Positions 1 to 11,326 of a stretch of DNA of 64,000 nucleotides are shown piece by piece; the first letter of the stretch is position 1, and every line of letters begins with the position of its first letter. The position numbers were made by a program, and so were the translations under genes. Origin of the DNA: Calendula officinalis (taxonomy: Eukaryota > Streptophyta > Magnoliopsida > Asterales > Asteraceae); contig OY970825.1 of NCBI GenBank assembly GCA_963853835.1, forward strand, positions 26,536,835 through 26,600,834. The letters are read 5' to 3'. The notes under the pieces were generated by a model. That model was not told where the DNA came from. It saw only the letters and a program-made list of their open reading frames with translations, and did no database searches.

Positions 1-880
1 TATGGAATTAGGGTTTGGTAACTTGTGGGAAATTGATGCTAGTAGTTAACTAGCTATGGAATAAATGAATATTTTTTATGATTGATGTAAACCATTGTAT
101 TGGTTTTGGTATTAGGTCTTTTGGTGGAAGAACTTGAGGTTCCACATCTTGAGAAGTGATAATTGTGTTCGAGAGATACAACTTGGGTTAAACTTGGCTA
201 AGGTGAGTACATGTGAACTTTAAAAATTGAGTACATAGTTAGGAAATGTTTTTTGTTTAAATGTTTTATCGAGTCTATAAGTAATTTAGTTATTTATGTG
301 ATTTATGATGAATTTCTTATATGATGATGAAACGATTGATTGATCGAGAAATGATGGAGCTATGAGCTCATAATGATAATTGAGAAGTAATGATGATGAT
401 GATGTCCCTAGGGCCGTGATAGATTGGAGGCATTCCGGTTATCACGGTACCTTAAGGTTAGTGGTAGATTGGAGACATTCCGGTTATCACGGTACCTTAA
501 GGTTAGTGGTAGATTGGAGGCATTCCGATTACCCAACACCTATGAGTCCCGGTAGATTGGAGGCATTCCGGTTACCGTGGATATGACGGTCTTTATAGAT
601 TGGAGGCATTCCGATTATTTTGACATTGACCAATGATGAATGAAAAGAAGTGACCCAAATGAATTTAATAATATTATTTTAATATAAACGATATTATGTG
701 ACTAGTTGTTTATCGGGTCTAAAACCCATGTATCTCGCGAGACAATTTTGTCTCACGTACTATGTTTGTGTTTTGCTATGTACTCAGGTTCGGGATCGAA
801 GATATAGGAGGCCCGATTAGAAGAGGCCTTGTTGAGATTAGCTCGGTGTTGATGGTTAGAGTCATTATCCTATGGTTAAG
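1..880. repeat. Gypsy-type LTR-like fragment, left part
   Basis: No gene is visible. The stretch reads directly up to the target site TTAAG (876-880) of the inserted retrotransposon. It probably continues at 8125-8273, which ends in the LTR-like GGTGTTACA. It holds a short tandem repeat and a region resembling the block at 58.5 kb. The assignment to a Ty3/gypsy (chromovirus) LTR is inference from these ends; the 5' edge lies outside the window. Confidence 0.35.
418..612 (+). repeat. Tandem repeat, about 40-45 bp unit
   Basis: Five partly degenerate copies of a unit containing GTAGATTGGAGGCATTCCG, starting near 418, 463, 509, 550 and 595. The first two are followed by an almost identical TTATCACGGTACCTTAAGG segment. 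The open frame across it (380-586) is a by-product of the repeat and is not called a gene. Confidence 0.8.
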
Positions 881-1210
881 TGAGAGATCGAAAACTAATG
901 AGATCAAGCTAATCCATGAAGAAATGAGTGAGAAATTGAAGATCAAGTGTGTGTGTGTTCTTGGTGTTAGTGTGTGTAAAGAGAGAGAACGATGGATATG
1001 AAACTTTCAGAATTGTATATCTGTAAAAGTGAGGGAAAGCTTGTTTAACAATACAACATTTAGCCCTTATATACCTCACCTCTAAACCTTGCTTAATTAA
1101 CACTAATTAAGCCTAAGACCATTAACTAAGACTAATGACTAGCTTATAACTATTACAACTTGACACTTCTAGTCCCCTAACTATTGACTACAATATAAAT
1201 GACCTTAACA
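881..1210 (-). repeat. 3' LTR of the retrotransposon
   Basis: 330 bp, starting TGAGAGATCG and ending CTTAACA on the plus strand. It matches 7788-8119 almost base for base. The dinucleotides TG and CA close both ends. It is the 3' LTR because the polypurine tract abuts its inner edge on the minus strand. Confidence 0.92.
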
Positions 1211-1223
1211 ATCTCCCCTTTGT
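1211..1223 (-). promoter_or_regulatory. Polypurine tract
   Basis: On the minus strand this reads ACAAAGGGGAGAT directly before the LTR, the usual plus-strand primer position. Similar GGGGGAG tracts recur inside the element near 2166, 2221, 2333, 3178, 4268 and 4292. Confidence 0.8.
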
Positions 1224-2465
1224 AGCAATAGTTTGGATTAGCTTGTTCTTGAAATCTTCTTCTTTAGCAAGGTCTGAAACTGAATTACTCGTTAAGTAGT
1301 TTTTGATGTAGTATTAGTTTCAGCTTTTGATAATCAGATAAGAATAAAACTTTTTAATTGGCTTTTCAACCAATATAAAGTATCTCAGAGGATTTCATGA
1401 GGTCTTGACTTAATCTGTCTTTTATCATGATTCAGTCTCCATCGTTTTGAGCTTTAGAACTACATCCCTGTCTTTCTTCAAAGGAGTATATTAAAAATTT
1501 AAAAATTCTGGAAATGAAACATCAGTTTGATAAGTATTTACTGGGATTTAGAAATGTTGGAAATTTAATTTTGGATAGAGGTTTGTGAGGATAGGATAAT
1601 GATGGTTTGTATTGTGAAAAGAATGATTTGAAAGTTAAAGGTTTTGAATATGTGTGTGTGTGGATGTTTGTATATAGGAAAGAATGATATATACATTTAA
1701 GATTTAAATGAAAGTGGAAAGTTTGTATTTTGCGTGATACAAAAGATTTGAACAGTTAAGCTTTTGTATGGATGAGATTGTTTATGGAATGGATATGGTT
1801 GTTATAAAATGTGGAAAGAATGATTTATTCGATTAGGTTTCAGTTTGAAATGGATGTTTTGTGTTTTGAAATGAATGAATTGGAAAATTTAAGATTTTGA
1901 GTAGGTATGAATGTGATTCGTGGTTTGGATAGAATGATTTGTCAGTTTGAGGTTTGTAGTGGAAATGTTGAGAATTTGTGAGAAAATTATGAAGATGAGT
2001 TGGTTTCTTTTTCTTCACAAATTATTTCATGTAAAACGACAAAAATGTAGACCCATAGATAGATAGAGTTGTTTGTAGCGGAAGTCTTTTAATGAAGTTG
2101 TGGCTTTGTCGATTTATGATCATTGATAATTGTTGTTTAGAGAAAAATGTGGATAAGGTTTACGCTCCCCCTCGAACAAACAATTATTTCTCAACTGATC
2201 TTCTTCGGTTTCTTGTTTACTCCCCCTTAATTGGTGCATATGTCTTTTTGATGTGGAGTAAACTGGGCTAATATATTCTCTTAAGTCTTGTAAGCATTTT
2301 TCTTCATAATCTGAACTTCTTATTAAATTTTCTCCCCCTCATGATGATTAAGATTTATCGGAATCATCATGAAAAATGTGAAGTTGTTCGAGGTGAAATG
2401 AAGAAAATCTTCGAAGCCCGTGAATACAAATGTGATGAAGAATGATATATTCATCTTTTGAATGA

Positions 2466-4050
2466 ATCAATATACACCACATTGTATCATCGAAAACCGA
2501 ACCAATGTTGATGATGTAGATATCCGATCAAATCGTTTGGCATTTAATCTCAATGATCGAATCAAATAGGGAAAACTGGGATCACATAGATTACCCGTTA
2601 GCACAACAGTTACACAAACTGTGTGACCTACGTTCAGTGTTAGAATTGATGTTAGCACTTAGCACTGGTAGGATTTCCATTCAATCATCGTGGAATACCA
2701 AGAACGTTGGTATCACTATGAATGTTCCGGCTTTATCACAAAGATAAGCTTGGTATTATGCCTTGTGTCCTAGAATTGTATTTCGGTTCTGGACTCAATT
2801 AGTGGACAAACGAAGGCGAGGACTGGAGAGGCTTGTCCTCTGTTTCAATATCAACAATCTCCAAGTGAGATGTCGATAGCATATGAGATAGTCTCCGTGG
2901 AAATAAAACAAGTACTTTTTAAGAAATACTTGAGTGGCTGGGGGGGGTGGGGGGTTGTGCATTGCATCACTGGGTCCATGATGTCTATTTCAATATCAGA
3001 GAGCAACACATGCAATCTGATAGAGACGTGGCAACCCGGCTTTTTATCAGTTTGGAAAGGGTTTTTCGTTTTCTTTAACCCTGTCACACCCTCCTCACTC
3101 AAGCTTACTTTTTCATTTTTCGACTACTCCCTCATTTCATTTTACCATGTTTAGCTGAATTGCACCCCATACTACATTCCCCCTCTCAAATTTTATCTCA
3201 GCGCCCCAATCAAGATCCCGTGATACTTGATTCTGCTCACCTAGACCTATGTACCCTTACATATTGTCCTATATTGTAGGTTGCTCCTGGGGAAGATCAT
3301 GCCGGTTATAGCAGATTATAGGAGTAAATTGAGAGTGAACTATAATGCTCATGTGCAAATTATCAGCATTAATGATGTTACTTTGTAAGAATAACATGGA
3401 TTTTTCATCGGAAAATGTATGTGTTTCCGGCATAAGTTGTTGCCTTTAAGATGGAAAAGTGTAGGCACAGCAACTTGAACAATTAAGGAAATACCGGACT
3501 CACATAGAGTATCTGTTAACACACCGTATGAATCAATAGTCGTTTGCACACCCATTGATACAGATGTGTGACCTGCAGTTAGAGGTGGCACGATTATAGC
3601 TCTAGCAGGATTTCCACTCAATCCTCGTGAAGCACCATATCGTGATGCCACAATGAGTGTTCCGATGAATACACAGAGATTCATTAATAAAAGTGTATGT
3701 GTCCTAAATTGGAAATATTTGACGGTGAGATCTAGACACATTGTGCATTCAATTGAAGACGTAACCCGGGGCAGAAGGTTAAAATTTCAATACCAACATA
3801 CTCCAAATGAGCAGTCGATAGATTATGTGCTACGTCCCCTGATGAATTGAAACATATTCCTATTGAGAGGAATATGAGTGGTTGGTGGTGGAGTGCATAT
3901 GCTTGACTGGGCCAGTTAAGTCTGGTGAATCAATCAACACATGAATGATCACAAATTTGTGAGGTTGCCCGGTTTAAGAACGGTTTGGATGCACTCAAAG
4001 GTGTGTTTTCTTGATATTATCATTTTTTCACATCACCTTGCACTCACCTA
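2466..4050. repeat. Diverged internal tandem duplication in the element
   Basis: The segments about 2466-3300 and 3350-4130 align in order. Both contain a GTGTGACCT block, a GGATTTCCA(T/C)TCAATC block, a GTCCTA(A/G)AATTG block, and GAGTGG(C/T)TGG followed by a G/T-rich stretch. They are clearly related but well diverged. Short minus-strand frames (3349-3741, 2467-2658) cover parts of it, but I recognise no family. Confidence 0.55.
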
Positions 4051-4420
4051 AATCTATACCCTAGACTTATACCCTCACATTTACCAATTTTTGCTAAAAA
4101 GTAATTCCCTTGGAAGGTAAGGCCGGTTCTGGCAAACCATGGGAAGGTATTGTTGTTTGATAAAAAAAAATGTATCATTAAAAAAAATGTATCATTAAAA
4201 AAAATAAAAATTCAAACGGGTATAAAAATATTGAGATAGAAAGTTTCTCCTCATGGAAATACTAATTCTCCCCCTAGAATTAATATTTCTCCCCCTCGAC
4301 AAATATAAGTAATGAAAAATATACAGTTTAAAAGGGGTGGGAAAGAATTTTGACAGATACGTGAAAAACTGGTTAAGAGCGGGTTTCAAACTAATATATT
4401 TGAAAGCCATAATGTTGAAA

Positions 4421-4593
4421 AGCGAGTTATACACTGAATTGTGTATAAGTCATCTTGATGAAGCGCGAGTTATACACCGATTTGTGTATAAGTCATTTAG
4501 TTGTGGCGCGAGTTATACACTGATGCGTGTATAAGTCATTTACGATGAGGTTCGAGTTATACACTGAAGTATGTATAAGTCCTTCTCCTGCAA
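4421..4593. repeat. Four tandem hairpin-forming repeats
   Basis: Four copies, about 44 bp apart (near 4423, 4466, 4509 and 4553), of CGAGTTATACAC followed by 5-6 variable bases and GTGTATAAGT (ATGTATAAGT in the last). Each copy is an inverted repeat (TTATACAC / GTGTATAA), so the array can form four consecutive stem-loops. It lies about 350 bp downstream of the coiled-coil ORF on the minus strand. Confidence 0.8.
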
Positions 4594-4940
4594 AAATAAA
4601 TCAAACAACTTTTGGTACCCATCTTTGTTTGGGTCCGACAGTGTTAGTGTGGGAATTAAACCACCGATAAGTTGTATCGAATTGATTTAAAGATTGAGAG
4701 TTCCAAGAAAAGCTGAAACTTGGTGTTTCACTTTCAAATAATTTCCAGAGAATTATTTGAGATGTTGGAGTTTTGGGAACCCATTTAGCTTTTAAGATCG
4801 AGGATGTTTTGTAAACATAAACAAGAGATGTTTTTGGCACTTGTGTAAAAGTCGTTTTAGGTGCCAAGGAAAGTAAATCTTTTCTTGAGTATTTTAAAGA
4901 TTTAGTTTTGGAAAGATTTTCTTTGAAGGAATAGAATGTT

Positions 4941-6068
4941 TCAACACGGTTGATGGTTTAGTCTTATACATTGAGAATGCTGAAGTCTAGAAGAGGAACC
5001 TAATTTATTTGGAGTTTTAGGTGCGGAATTTCCTCTAATAACTTGTTTGAGAGCATTCAATTTCTGATCAGAGTTTGGTGGAACCGTGGATCTCCTAGGC
5101 TTAGGCTTGGTAGAGGAACTGACTTGTGATGTCGGTTTAAGTTTAGAATTTCCTCTATTAACCTCAGTTTGCTTGATTGTATATAAATCTCGATATGCCA
5201 TAACAGGAGAAAACATTCTTGAGTTTTTACATTTATTCTTTGCAGGTAAAGGAGAATCTACGTTTATGTATGCTCTAGGCTTCTTAAGCTTTTGAGGATG
5301 AGATGATTTAGATTCTAAATTTTTAATTTTTATTGGTAAATTTAGTTTCTCTTCATCAATGATTTTAGATTTAATACATTCTTCAACTTTGATTTTCAAA
5401 CCATCGTTTTCTGTTTGTGTTAAAGAAATATATGTTTCAAGAGATGTAATTTTATCTAGCAATTTTCCTTTTTCAATATTAAAATTATTGATTTGTTTTT
5501 GTAAATCAGATTCAAAATTACATTCAATTTGTTTGATTTTATCAGTCAAAATACAATTTTCTTCACAAACTGAATCATATTTTTCGATGTTCAAACTATT
5601 AATAGTATTTGTGTGATGAAGTTGTTTTGTTAATTCTGCAATCTGAATTTTTAAGTTCTCAGAATCTGTTTCAAAAGTTTTAATTTTAGATTTGAAATTT
5701 GCATTTTCAGATTCAAGAGTTTGAACTTTATCAATTAAAATATCAACTTTGCAATTTTTGAAATATTCATTTAGTTTCTCACTTTTCTCCAATTTTTCTT
5801 TGAAATCGTTTCTTAATCGTAGATTCTTAACATTATCATAAAATGATTTCTCAAATAAAGCATAATTGTGTGTACTTGTAGTTTCCCACAACTCAACTGA
5901 TTCTTTTAATTCACAAATTTCTTTTTGATAGTGTAATTGTTGAGTTTGTAAACTAGACATTTGCTCTTTTAGCTCCCTGTTTTTATTTTGAAGTGATTTT
6001 ATTAAATTGTCATCCATTTTAGCTCTTTTATTATCAAAATGTGATCTTGATAAAACAAATGATAACAA
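4941..6068 (-). CDS. Coiled-coil protein of the LTR retrotransposon
   Basis: A 375-residue frame, by far the longest in the element. Residues about 20-260 are rich in Lys, Glu, Leu, Asn and Gln with heptad-like spacing (for example LQNKNRELKEQMSSLQ), typical of a long coiled coil. The last 110 residues are basic and Ser/Pro-rich (KPKPRRSTVPPNSDQKLNAL). Similar coiled-coil plus basic segments occur in plant Copia polyproteins between Gag and protease; that comparison is from memory. No CCHC box (CX2CX4HX4C) and no D(S/T)G protease motif is present. The first methionine lies in weak context and Met18 (MDDNLIKSLQ) is an equally good start. It may provide a Gag-like packaging function, or be a decayed leftover; the sequence cannot decide. 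Confidence 0.6.
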   Translation of the reverse strand: MLSFVLSRSHFDNKRAKMDDNLIKSLQNKNRELKEQMSSLQTQQLHYQKEICELKESVELWETTSTHNYALFEKSFYDNVKNLRLRNDFKEKLEKSEKLNEYFKNCKVDILIDKVQTLESENANFKSKIKTFETDSENLKIQIAELTKQLHHTNTINSLNIEKYDSVCEENCILTDKIKQIECNFESDLQKQINNFNIEKGKLLDKITSLETYISLTQTENDGLKIKVEECIKSKIIDEEKLNLPIKIKNLESKSSHPQKLKKPRAYINVDSPLPAKNKCKNSRMFSPVMAYRDLYTIKQTEVNRGNSKLKPTSQVSSSTKPKPRRSTVPPNSDQKLNALKQVIRGNSAPKTPNKLGSSSRLQHSQCIRLNHQPC

Positions 6069-6799
6069 TTAAAAAAAATTGATATCAGTTAAGAAAAAAT
6101 ATGAAAGTGATTTTACCTTTTGGGCCGAGCAGATCTTACCGAACGTTAAAAGTGATTGGGCTTAAATCGTGATTGAGCTTATGATTTAAACTTGAGCCGA
6201 ACACTTTATTTTGATAAGTTGAACTCTTATTTGATCGAAGCAAATTGAGGTCGGAAAAGGGATCGTTCAATAAAGAGATAAATCGAATTCTGAAATTGTT
6301 GAGATGTTACGAATTTGATTTTGTTTTGGGTTTTTAAAAAAAAATTTGTTTAGAAATTCATCACAAATTTTAAGTTTTAAAAGTGTAAAAATTTTGTTTA
6401 AAAAATTTGGTTAAAAATTTTGAAAAAAAAAAATTTCTTTTAAAAATTTGGTGAAATTAAAAATTTTTAAGCGTATTTAAAAAAATTTGTAAAAAAAAAT
6501 CAGATATCACCATGGGCTTATTATATTTGTTTTTGTAATTTGGTCTTTTGTATTAAACTTCGTTTTGGGTGAGTGGGCTTTAATTTGGGTTGAGATCTTC
6601 TACTGAAGTAATAAGGCATCAATTTGCAGTTTGCAAATCGGGAATGAAGAGGACAGAGGCCGAAGTTTAACAGTCGATCACTTGAAATCTGATTTTCTTT
6701 TCTTCCAAATAGAAATCGATTGAAGATATTAACCAGAATCAAGATCCCGATTTGTTGATTTTGTGGAACTTGGATATCGGATTTTGAAGAGAAAAAAAT

Positions 6800-7340
6800 G
6801 TTTATTTGAGCCGAACACTTGAAGAATTTATCGGGAAATATCAATCGGAATCAACAAAGATCGAAACCTGTTTTAGTTGTAACTGAGGTCGAAATCAATT
6901 GAAGATTGAACACTGTACTAGTCATATTTAGTTGAAGAATTTGATTTTCAATTTTGATCAGAGATGTTGAACACGAACTTTTCAAGAGCCGAACTGTGTT
7001 TGATTTTAGGAAATCGATCACTGTGAAGATCGAACAATTTGATACCATGAAATCGAAAATCTTTGATTAGCTTGAAGCTGATGCCGAACTCTTTGGTTGT
7101 CAAACAGATGCCGAACTATTAATTGTGAAATTGCCGAACATAGGTCGAACACAAGAAGAGCCGAACAATCACTTGGGCCGAACAAGCTTGGGCCGAAAAC
7201 TAGGTTAAACAAAGTTCGGGCCGACCAGTTAACTTGGCCGAACTTGGTGTTCGGGCCGAACTTGGTGTTCGGGCCGAACTTCAAGTGGGCCGAACTTCTC
7301 AACTGGGTCGAAGATTGCTTGAGCCGAACTACGTGTTCTT
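6800..7340 (-). repeat. GGGCCGAAC-rich leader of the element
   Basis: The motif GCCGAAC (often GGGCCGAACTTG) occurs about fifteen times, with two nearly exact 18-bp tandem units at 7237-7277. It lies in the untranslated leader between the primer-binding site and the coiled-coil ORF. The frames 7018-7386 and 7097-7342 are repeat by-products. Confidence 0.65.
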
Positions 7341-7773
7341 GAAGCCGAAGTTGTAGACGAACGAACACAGACGTCTTTTTCTTCACCTTTTCGATTCGAT
7401 TTCGCTTAATTCTTCACCAATTTCAGTGATTCTTTTTGCTAATTGCTCGAAATCTGATTGCTAACACTTTGATCCGATCACTTTCTTCAATCCATAACAC
7501 ATATGCTTCAATTCTTCGATTTACAGCAACTTTTGAACTTTTTCACTTTTTCTCTAAAATCATCAAATCTCGATCGATTGTTGATGGAACTGATCTGAAT
7601 TTGATTCTATTCTTATTAGAATCGATGGAGAAACACTCTTCTGCATTCAATTCATCGATTTGAAACGAAAAATTCTACAATTTAATTTTCAATGACGAAC
7701 ATCAACTTTTCTTCAAAAATTCCAGATCTAGATCGAATTAGCACTTGTTTGGATATTCTCTTAGATAGATTTT

Positions 7774-7785
7774 GCTCTGATACCA
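7774..7785 (-). promoter_or_regulatory. Primer-binding site (tRNA-iMet)
   Basis: The minus strand reads TGGTATCAGAGC two bases inside the right LTR. This is the standard sequence complementary to the 3' end of plant initiator tRNA-Met and fixes the element's orientation. Confidence 0.93.
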
Positions 7786-7787
7786 CT

Positions 7788-8119
7788 TGAAAGATCGAAA
7801 ACTAATGAGATCAAGCTAATCCATGAAGAAATGAGTGAGAAATTGAAGATCAAGTGTGTGTGTGTGTTCTTGGTGTTAGTGTGTGTAAAGAGAGAGAACG
7901 ATGGATATGAAACTTTCAGAATTGTATATTTGTAAAAGTGAGGGAAAGCTTGTTTAACAATATAACATTTAGCCCTTATATACCTCACCTCTAAACCTTG
8001 CTTAATTAACACTAATTAAGCCTAAGACCATTAACTAAGACTAATGACTAGCTTATAACTATTACAACTTGACACTTCTAGTCCCCTAACTATTGACTAC
8101 AATATAAATGACCCTAACA
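7788..8119 (-). repeat. 5' LTR of the retrotransposon
   Basis: 332 bp, starting TGAAAGATCG and ending CCTAACA on the plus strand; partner of 881-1210. The target duplication TTAAG follows at 8120-8124. Confidence 0.92.
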
Positions 8120-8273
8120 TTAAGATATAATTTGTAACACCGTTTTTGTATACTCTGATAATATCAAACAAGAAACCTTTTCGTTTTTGTAAAACCGGTA
8201 TTTGACACCGATACATTATTACATATTTTGGGATGAAATGTATTAAATATTGTTTGAAAATTGAGGTGTTACA
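8120..8273. repeat. Gypsy-type LTR-like fragment, right part
   Basis: This begins with the second TTAAG copy and ends GAGGTGTTACA, a common end of plant chromovirus LTRs. A TGTAACACC, the matching LTR start, lies at about 8134. It is probably the continuation of 1-880 interrupted by the retrotransposon. Confidence 0.35.
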
Positions 8274-10162
8274 ATAAAATTATAAGGTTATTTTGGATAA
8301 AAAACGTGTTTTTTTTTAAAATAGTTAATGGTAAAAAACATGATAACAATATTATTTTATTAAATAGACACCTCAATTTCGAAAAATGAGAACCGTTTTA
8401 TGTGACAAAATTTTAGGGGGGAATAAGAATTTTTTGTGGGACAGAAGGAGTATATAATAATATTTTTAAATTAATACTCGGTAAATTAATAAGCTCTCTA
8501 AAATAATAATAATGTCCGGTTCCGACCTGGGTCAATGTAGAAAATTAGAAAACTTGATAAAATACCAAGTTAATAATTTTTTGGGAGATCACTTTATAAT
8601 TTTTCGGTCTCAAGAAAATCATAAATTAATAATTCATAAAAAATGAAAAAAATGTATTACACCCTTGTTTACATTTATTGTATTTCAAAAATCATTATTG
8701 ATTTCCAATGCATATATGAACACAAAAGTTACTAATTTATGTTGGATCACAAGGTTCGCTGCAATGTAATTATAAGAGAATTTGCCTTTCTGTTTGCTAC
8801 GTATAGTTTAATTACTTAAAATCTCTTTAAATTAATAATTATTAATTTTGTCGATAAATTAATAATTTTTAAATTAATGAATTTATCCAGTCCAGACATT
8901 ATTAAAAATAAAATTTTTACTTTAGTTATACTTTTGTCTCTAATCTAAATGATAAATACTAAAATAGACTTAAGTTTTAGTTCTTCTTAAAATAGACTGT
9001 GCGACTGATCATGCGACCGTGCAACTCCACTAGAACTCCGTCACGTATCCGAGTTAGTGTTGCTTAACCTTGTTAATTCTGCTCGTTAGTGTTGTTCAAC
9101 CTTGTTACTATTGCTCTAAATCTTTTTTACTACTGCTCGTTAATAATACCCAACCTTGTTACTACTGCTCGTTAGTACTGCTCAACACTTAGTGCAGCTC
9201 CATTAGTGCTGCTCCCAGTTAGTATTGTTCAAATCTCCTAGTCGCACGAGATATTTTGGAAAGATTGAAGTATGTCAGTTTTAAGTGAAAATGTCTCACT
9301 TAAATTGGTCTATTTTTATAATTAATTTCAAATACTATATATATCCTGACATTTTTATGTCAAGAAAATCCACATTGAGATCCGTGGATCCACAAGATCA
9401 CGATAAGTTGCAATATTTTCAAAGTTGTAAGCTTATTTTATTATTGTCTAACAATGTTTCATATTATCGTACGTAACTCATACATGATCACTTGGGTTTA
9501 AAAGAATACATCTTATGATTGACATCTAGAGATTAATTGGATAAGTAAATTAAAGGTGGGCAAATGGTTAACTACAAAGTCATGATCGAGTTGTCAGCAT
9601 GTTAATCATGTTTAAGATATATAACGACGTGTCTATTAAGGATAATCTACTTCTTTATCCCTACCTTTCTTGAATAAAAATTCACTGCTTTTTGAAGAGA
9701 AATAGATTAAGAAACTATCTGCAGTTAGTAATTAAATTGAAGCAAAATCTAAGCTGACAAAGACATACATGCTTGAGATCATGATATATATATGCATAAA
9801 TTAGGTGTATAAGAATATTGGCATCGAACCATCTAACTTAGCTTAAATTCTGCAGGAAATATTTTTACGGGCCTTTTGGTTTAGGACAACATAGTTGAGC
9901 AACTTTTTTTAGTTTTTATTTTCAAAATCTTTCGGTTTATAATACTAATCCACATCAACATGGATTTTTATAATCTTTTACAAGCTTCTGATCCACTTTG
10001 AAACTGGAATCTAGGAATAGAATTTATGGTAGGTTTGTGATATCGAATTATTCGATGTTTTTCATTACACAAATTCGCTTTCGTTGCATTTAACAAATGA
10101 ATACACACAATATATTCCAGTCGAACACTTTTTACGTACTTTGCTATAAAACTAAAACAAAA
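8274..10162. other. AT-rich intergenic DNA, no gene seen
   Basis: No frame of coding character. The only structure noted is the tandem repeat at 9045-9230. The frames at 9285-9476 and 9968-10198 look like chance. Confidence 0.6.
9045..9230 (+). repeat. Degenerate tandem repeat, about 33 bp
   Basis: Four to five imperfect copies of a unit like GCTCGTTAGTGTTGTTCAAC followed by CTTGTTACTACT, flanked by GCGAC/GTCGCAC words. There is no coding potential. Confidence 0.6.
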
Positions 10163-10499
10163 GAGCGAATTACATCTAAGGTCCCTGTGGTTTACCACTT
10201 ATTGCAGCCATAGTCCCTAAACTTCATTAAATACACTGGGAGTCCCTGGTGTTGCCACTTTGTTGCACCCGTAGTCCCTGAAGCAAACGGACGTTAATTA
10301 AAGTCGTTAAATCCCCCATGTGCACATCACATGATGGGTAGTATGGTAATTGTCCACCTCTTCCTCATATTTAAACCCGAGTAAATTACATGGAAGGTCC
10401 CTGTGGTATACTACTTATTACAGCCTTAGTCCCTGAACTACATTTATTACACCGGAAGTCCCTGGTGTGTACACTTTGTTACACACATGTAGGCATGTA

Positions 10500-10936
10500 G
10501 ACGAACGAATGGTTAGTGAACTAGGGTAACAAACATGTGTTTCTTTATGTTCGTTTATGTTTGTTAAGAAAATTTAGTGTTCACGAACGGTTTGTGAACT
10601 ATGGTAACAAACATAAACGAAAACAAACGAACATAAACAAACACAAACGTACACGAAACAAACACAAACGAACACAAACAAACATAAACAAACACAAACG
10701 AACACGAAACAAACACAAACGAACATAAACAAACTCAAACGAACGTAAACAAACGAACACGAACGTATGTTCACGAACATAAACGAACTAACGGACCTTT
10801 GTTCGTGTTCGTTTGTTTAACTAAACGAACACAAAATCTTATTTGTGTTCGTTTGTTTAGCTAAACGAACGAACATAAATGAACTCTCGCCGAACGGTTC
10901 GCGAACGATTCGTTGAATGTTTGGTGCGTTTACAGG
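10500..10936. repeat. (AAACAAACACG)n-rich loop, possible nested element
   Basis: The loop starts TAGGCATGTAGACGAACG and ends CGTTTACAGGCTTA, a weak inverted pair. It is filled with ACAAACG/ACGAAC repeats; the frames 10537-10728 and 10574-10780 are translations of that repeat. A nested MITE is possible, but I found no direct target duplication. Confidence 0.5.
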
Positions 10937-10984
10937 CTTACATGTGTGTCACAAATTGTATACACCAGGGACTTCCGGTGTAAT

Positions 10985-11326
10985 TAGGGGTGAGCATTTG
11001 GACCGAAAAAACCGGACCGAACCGAAAACCGACCGAAACCGAACCGAAACCGATAAGATGCTATCGGTTCGGTTTCGGTTTTGAAAATTCAGTGTTATCG
11101 GTTATCGGTTCAATCGGTTCGGTTCGGTTCGGTTCGGTTTTCGGAAAATGATGAACATTTGGCCTAAAATAACCGAACCGACCCGAAAACCGACCGAAAC
11201 CGAACCGAACCGAAACCGATAACATGTTATCGGTTCGGTTTCGGTTTTGAAAATTCATCGTTATCGGTTATCGGTTCTATCGGTTCGGTTCGGTTCGGTT
11301 CGGTTTTGGCCCGATAATCACCCCTA
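10985..11326. mobile_element. hAT-type MITE with ACCGAACC repeats
   Basis: 342 bp with terminal inverted repeat TAGGGGTGA / TCACCCCTA and an exact 8-bp duplication GGTGTAAT (10977-10984 and 11327-11334), the hAT signature. The interior has two related halves of ACCGAACCG and CGGTTCGGTT tracts, each foldable. It is inserted in the right arm of the MULE, so it is younger than that element. A longer relative lies at 15872-16420. Confidence 0.88.

Larger units (their letters stand above)
881..8119 (-). mobile_element. Intact non-autonomous LTR retrotransposon
   Basis: A complete element of 7,239 bp on the minus strand. Two direct LTRs (about 330 bp) are flanked by the 5-bp duplication TTAAG (876-880 and 8120-8124). 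A primer-binding site complementary to initiator tRNA-Met lies next to the right LTR and a polypurine tract next to the left LTR, so transcription runs right to left. By eye the LTRs differ at four bases plus one GT-repeat indel, so the insertion is recent. The only long ORF is a coiled-coil protein at 4941-6068. I find no CCHC zinc knuckle, protease, integrase or RT motif. The minus-strand leader (6.1-7.7 kb) and the 3' half (1.2-4.9 kb) are non-coding or decayed. It most resembles a Copia-derived, large non-autonomous element. Confidence 0.9.

Noticed and set aside
418..612. CRISPR-like array
   Set aside because: Plant nuclear context and repeats without regular unique spacers.
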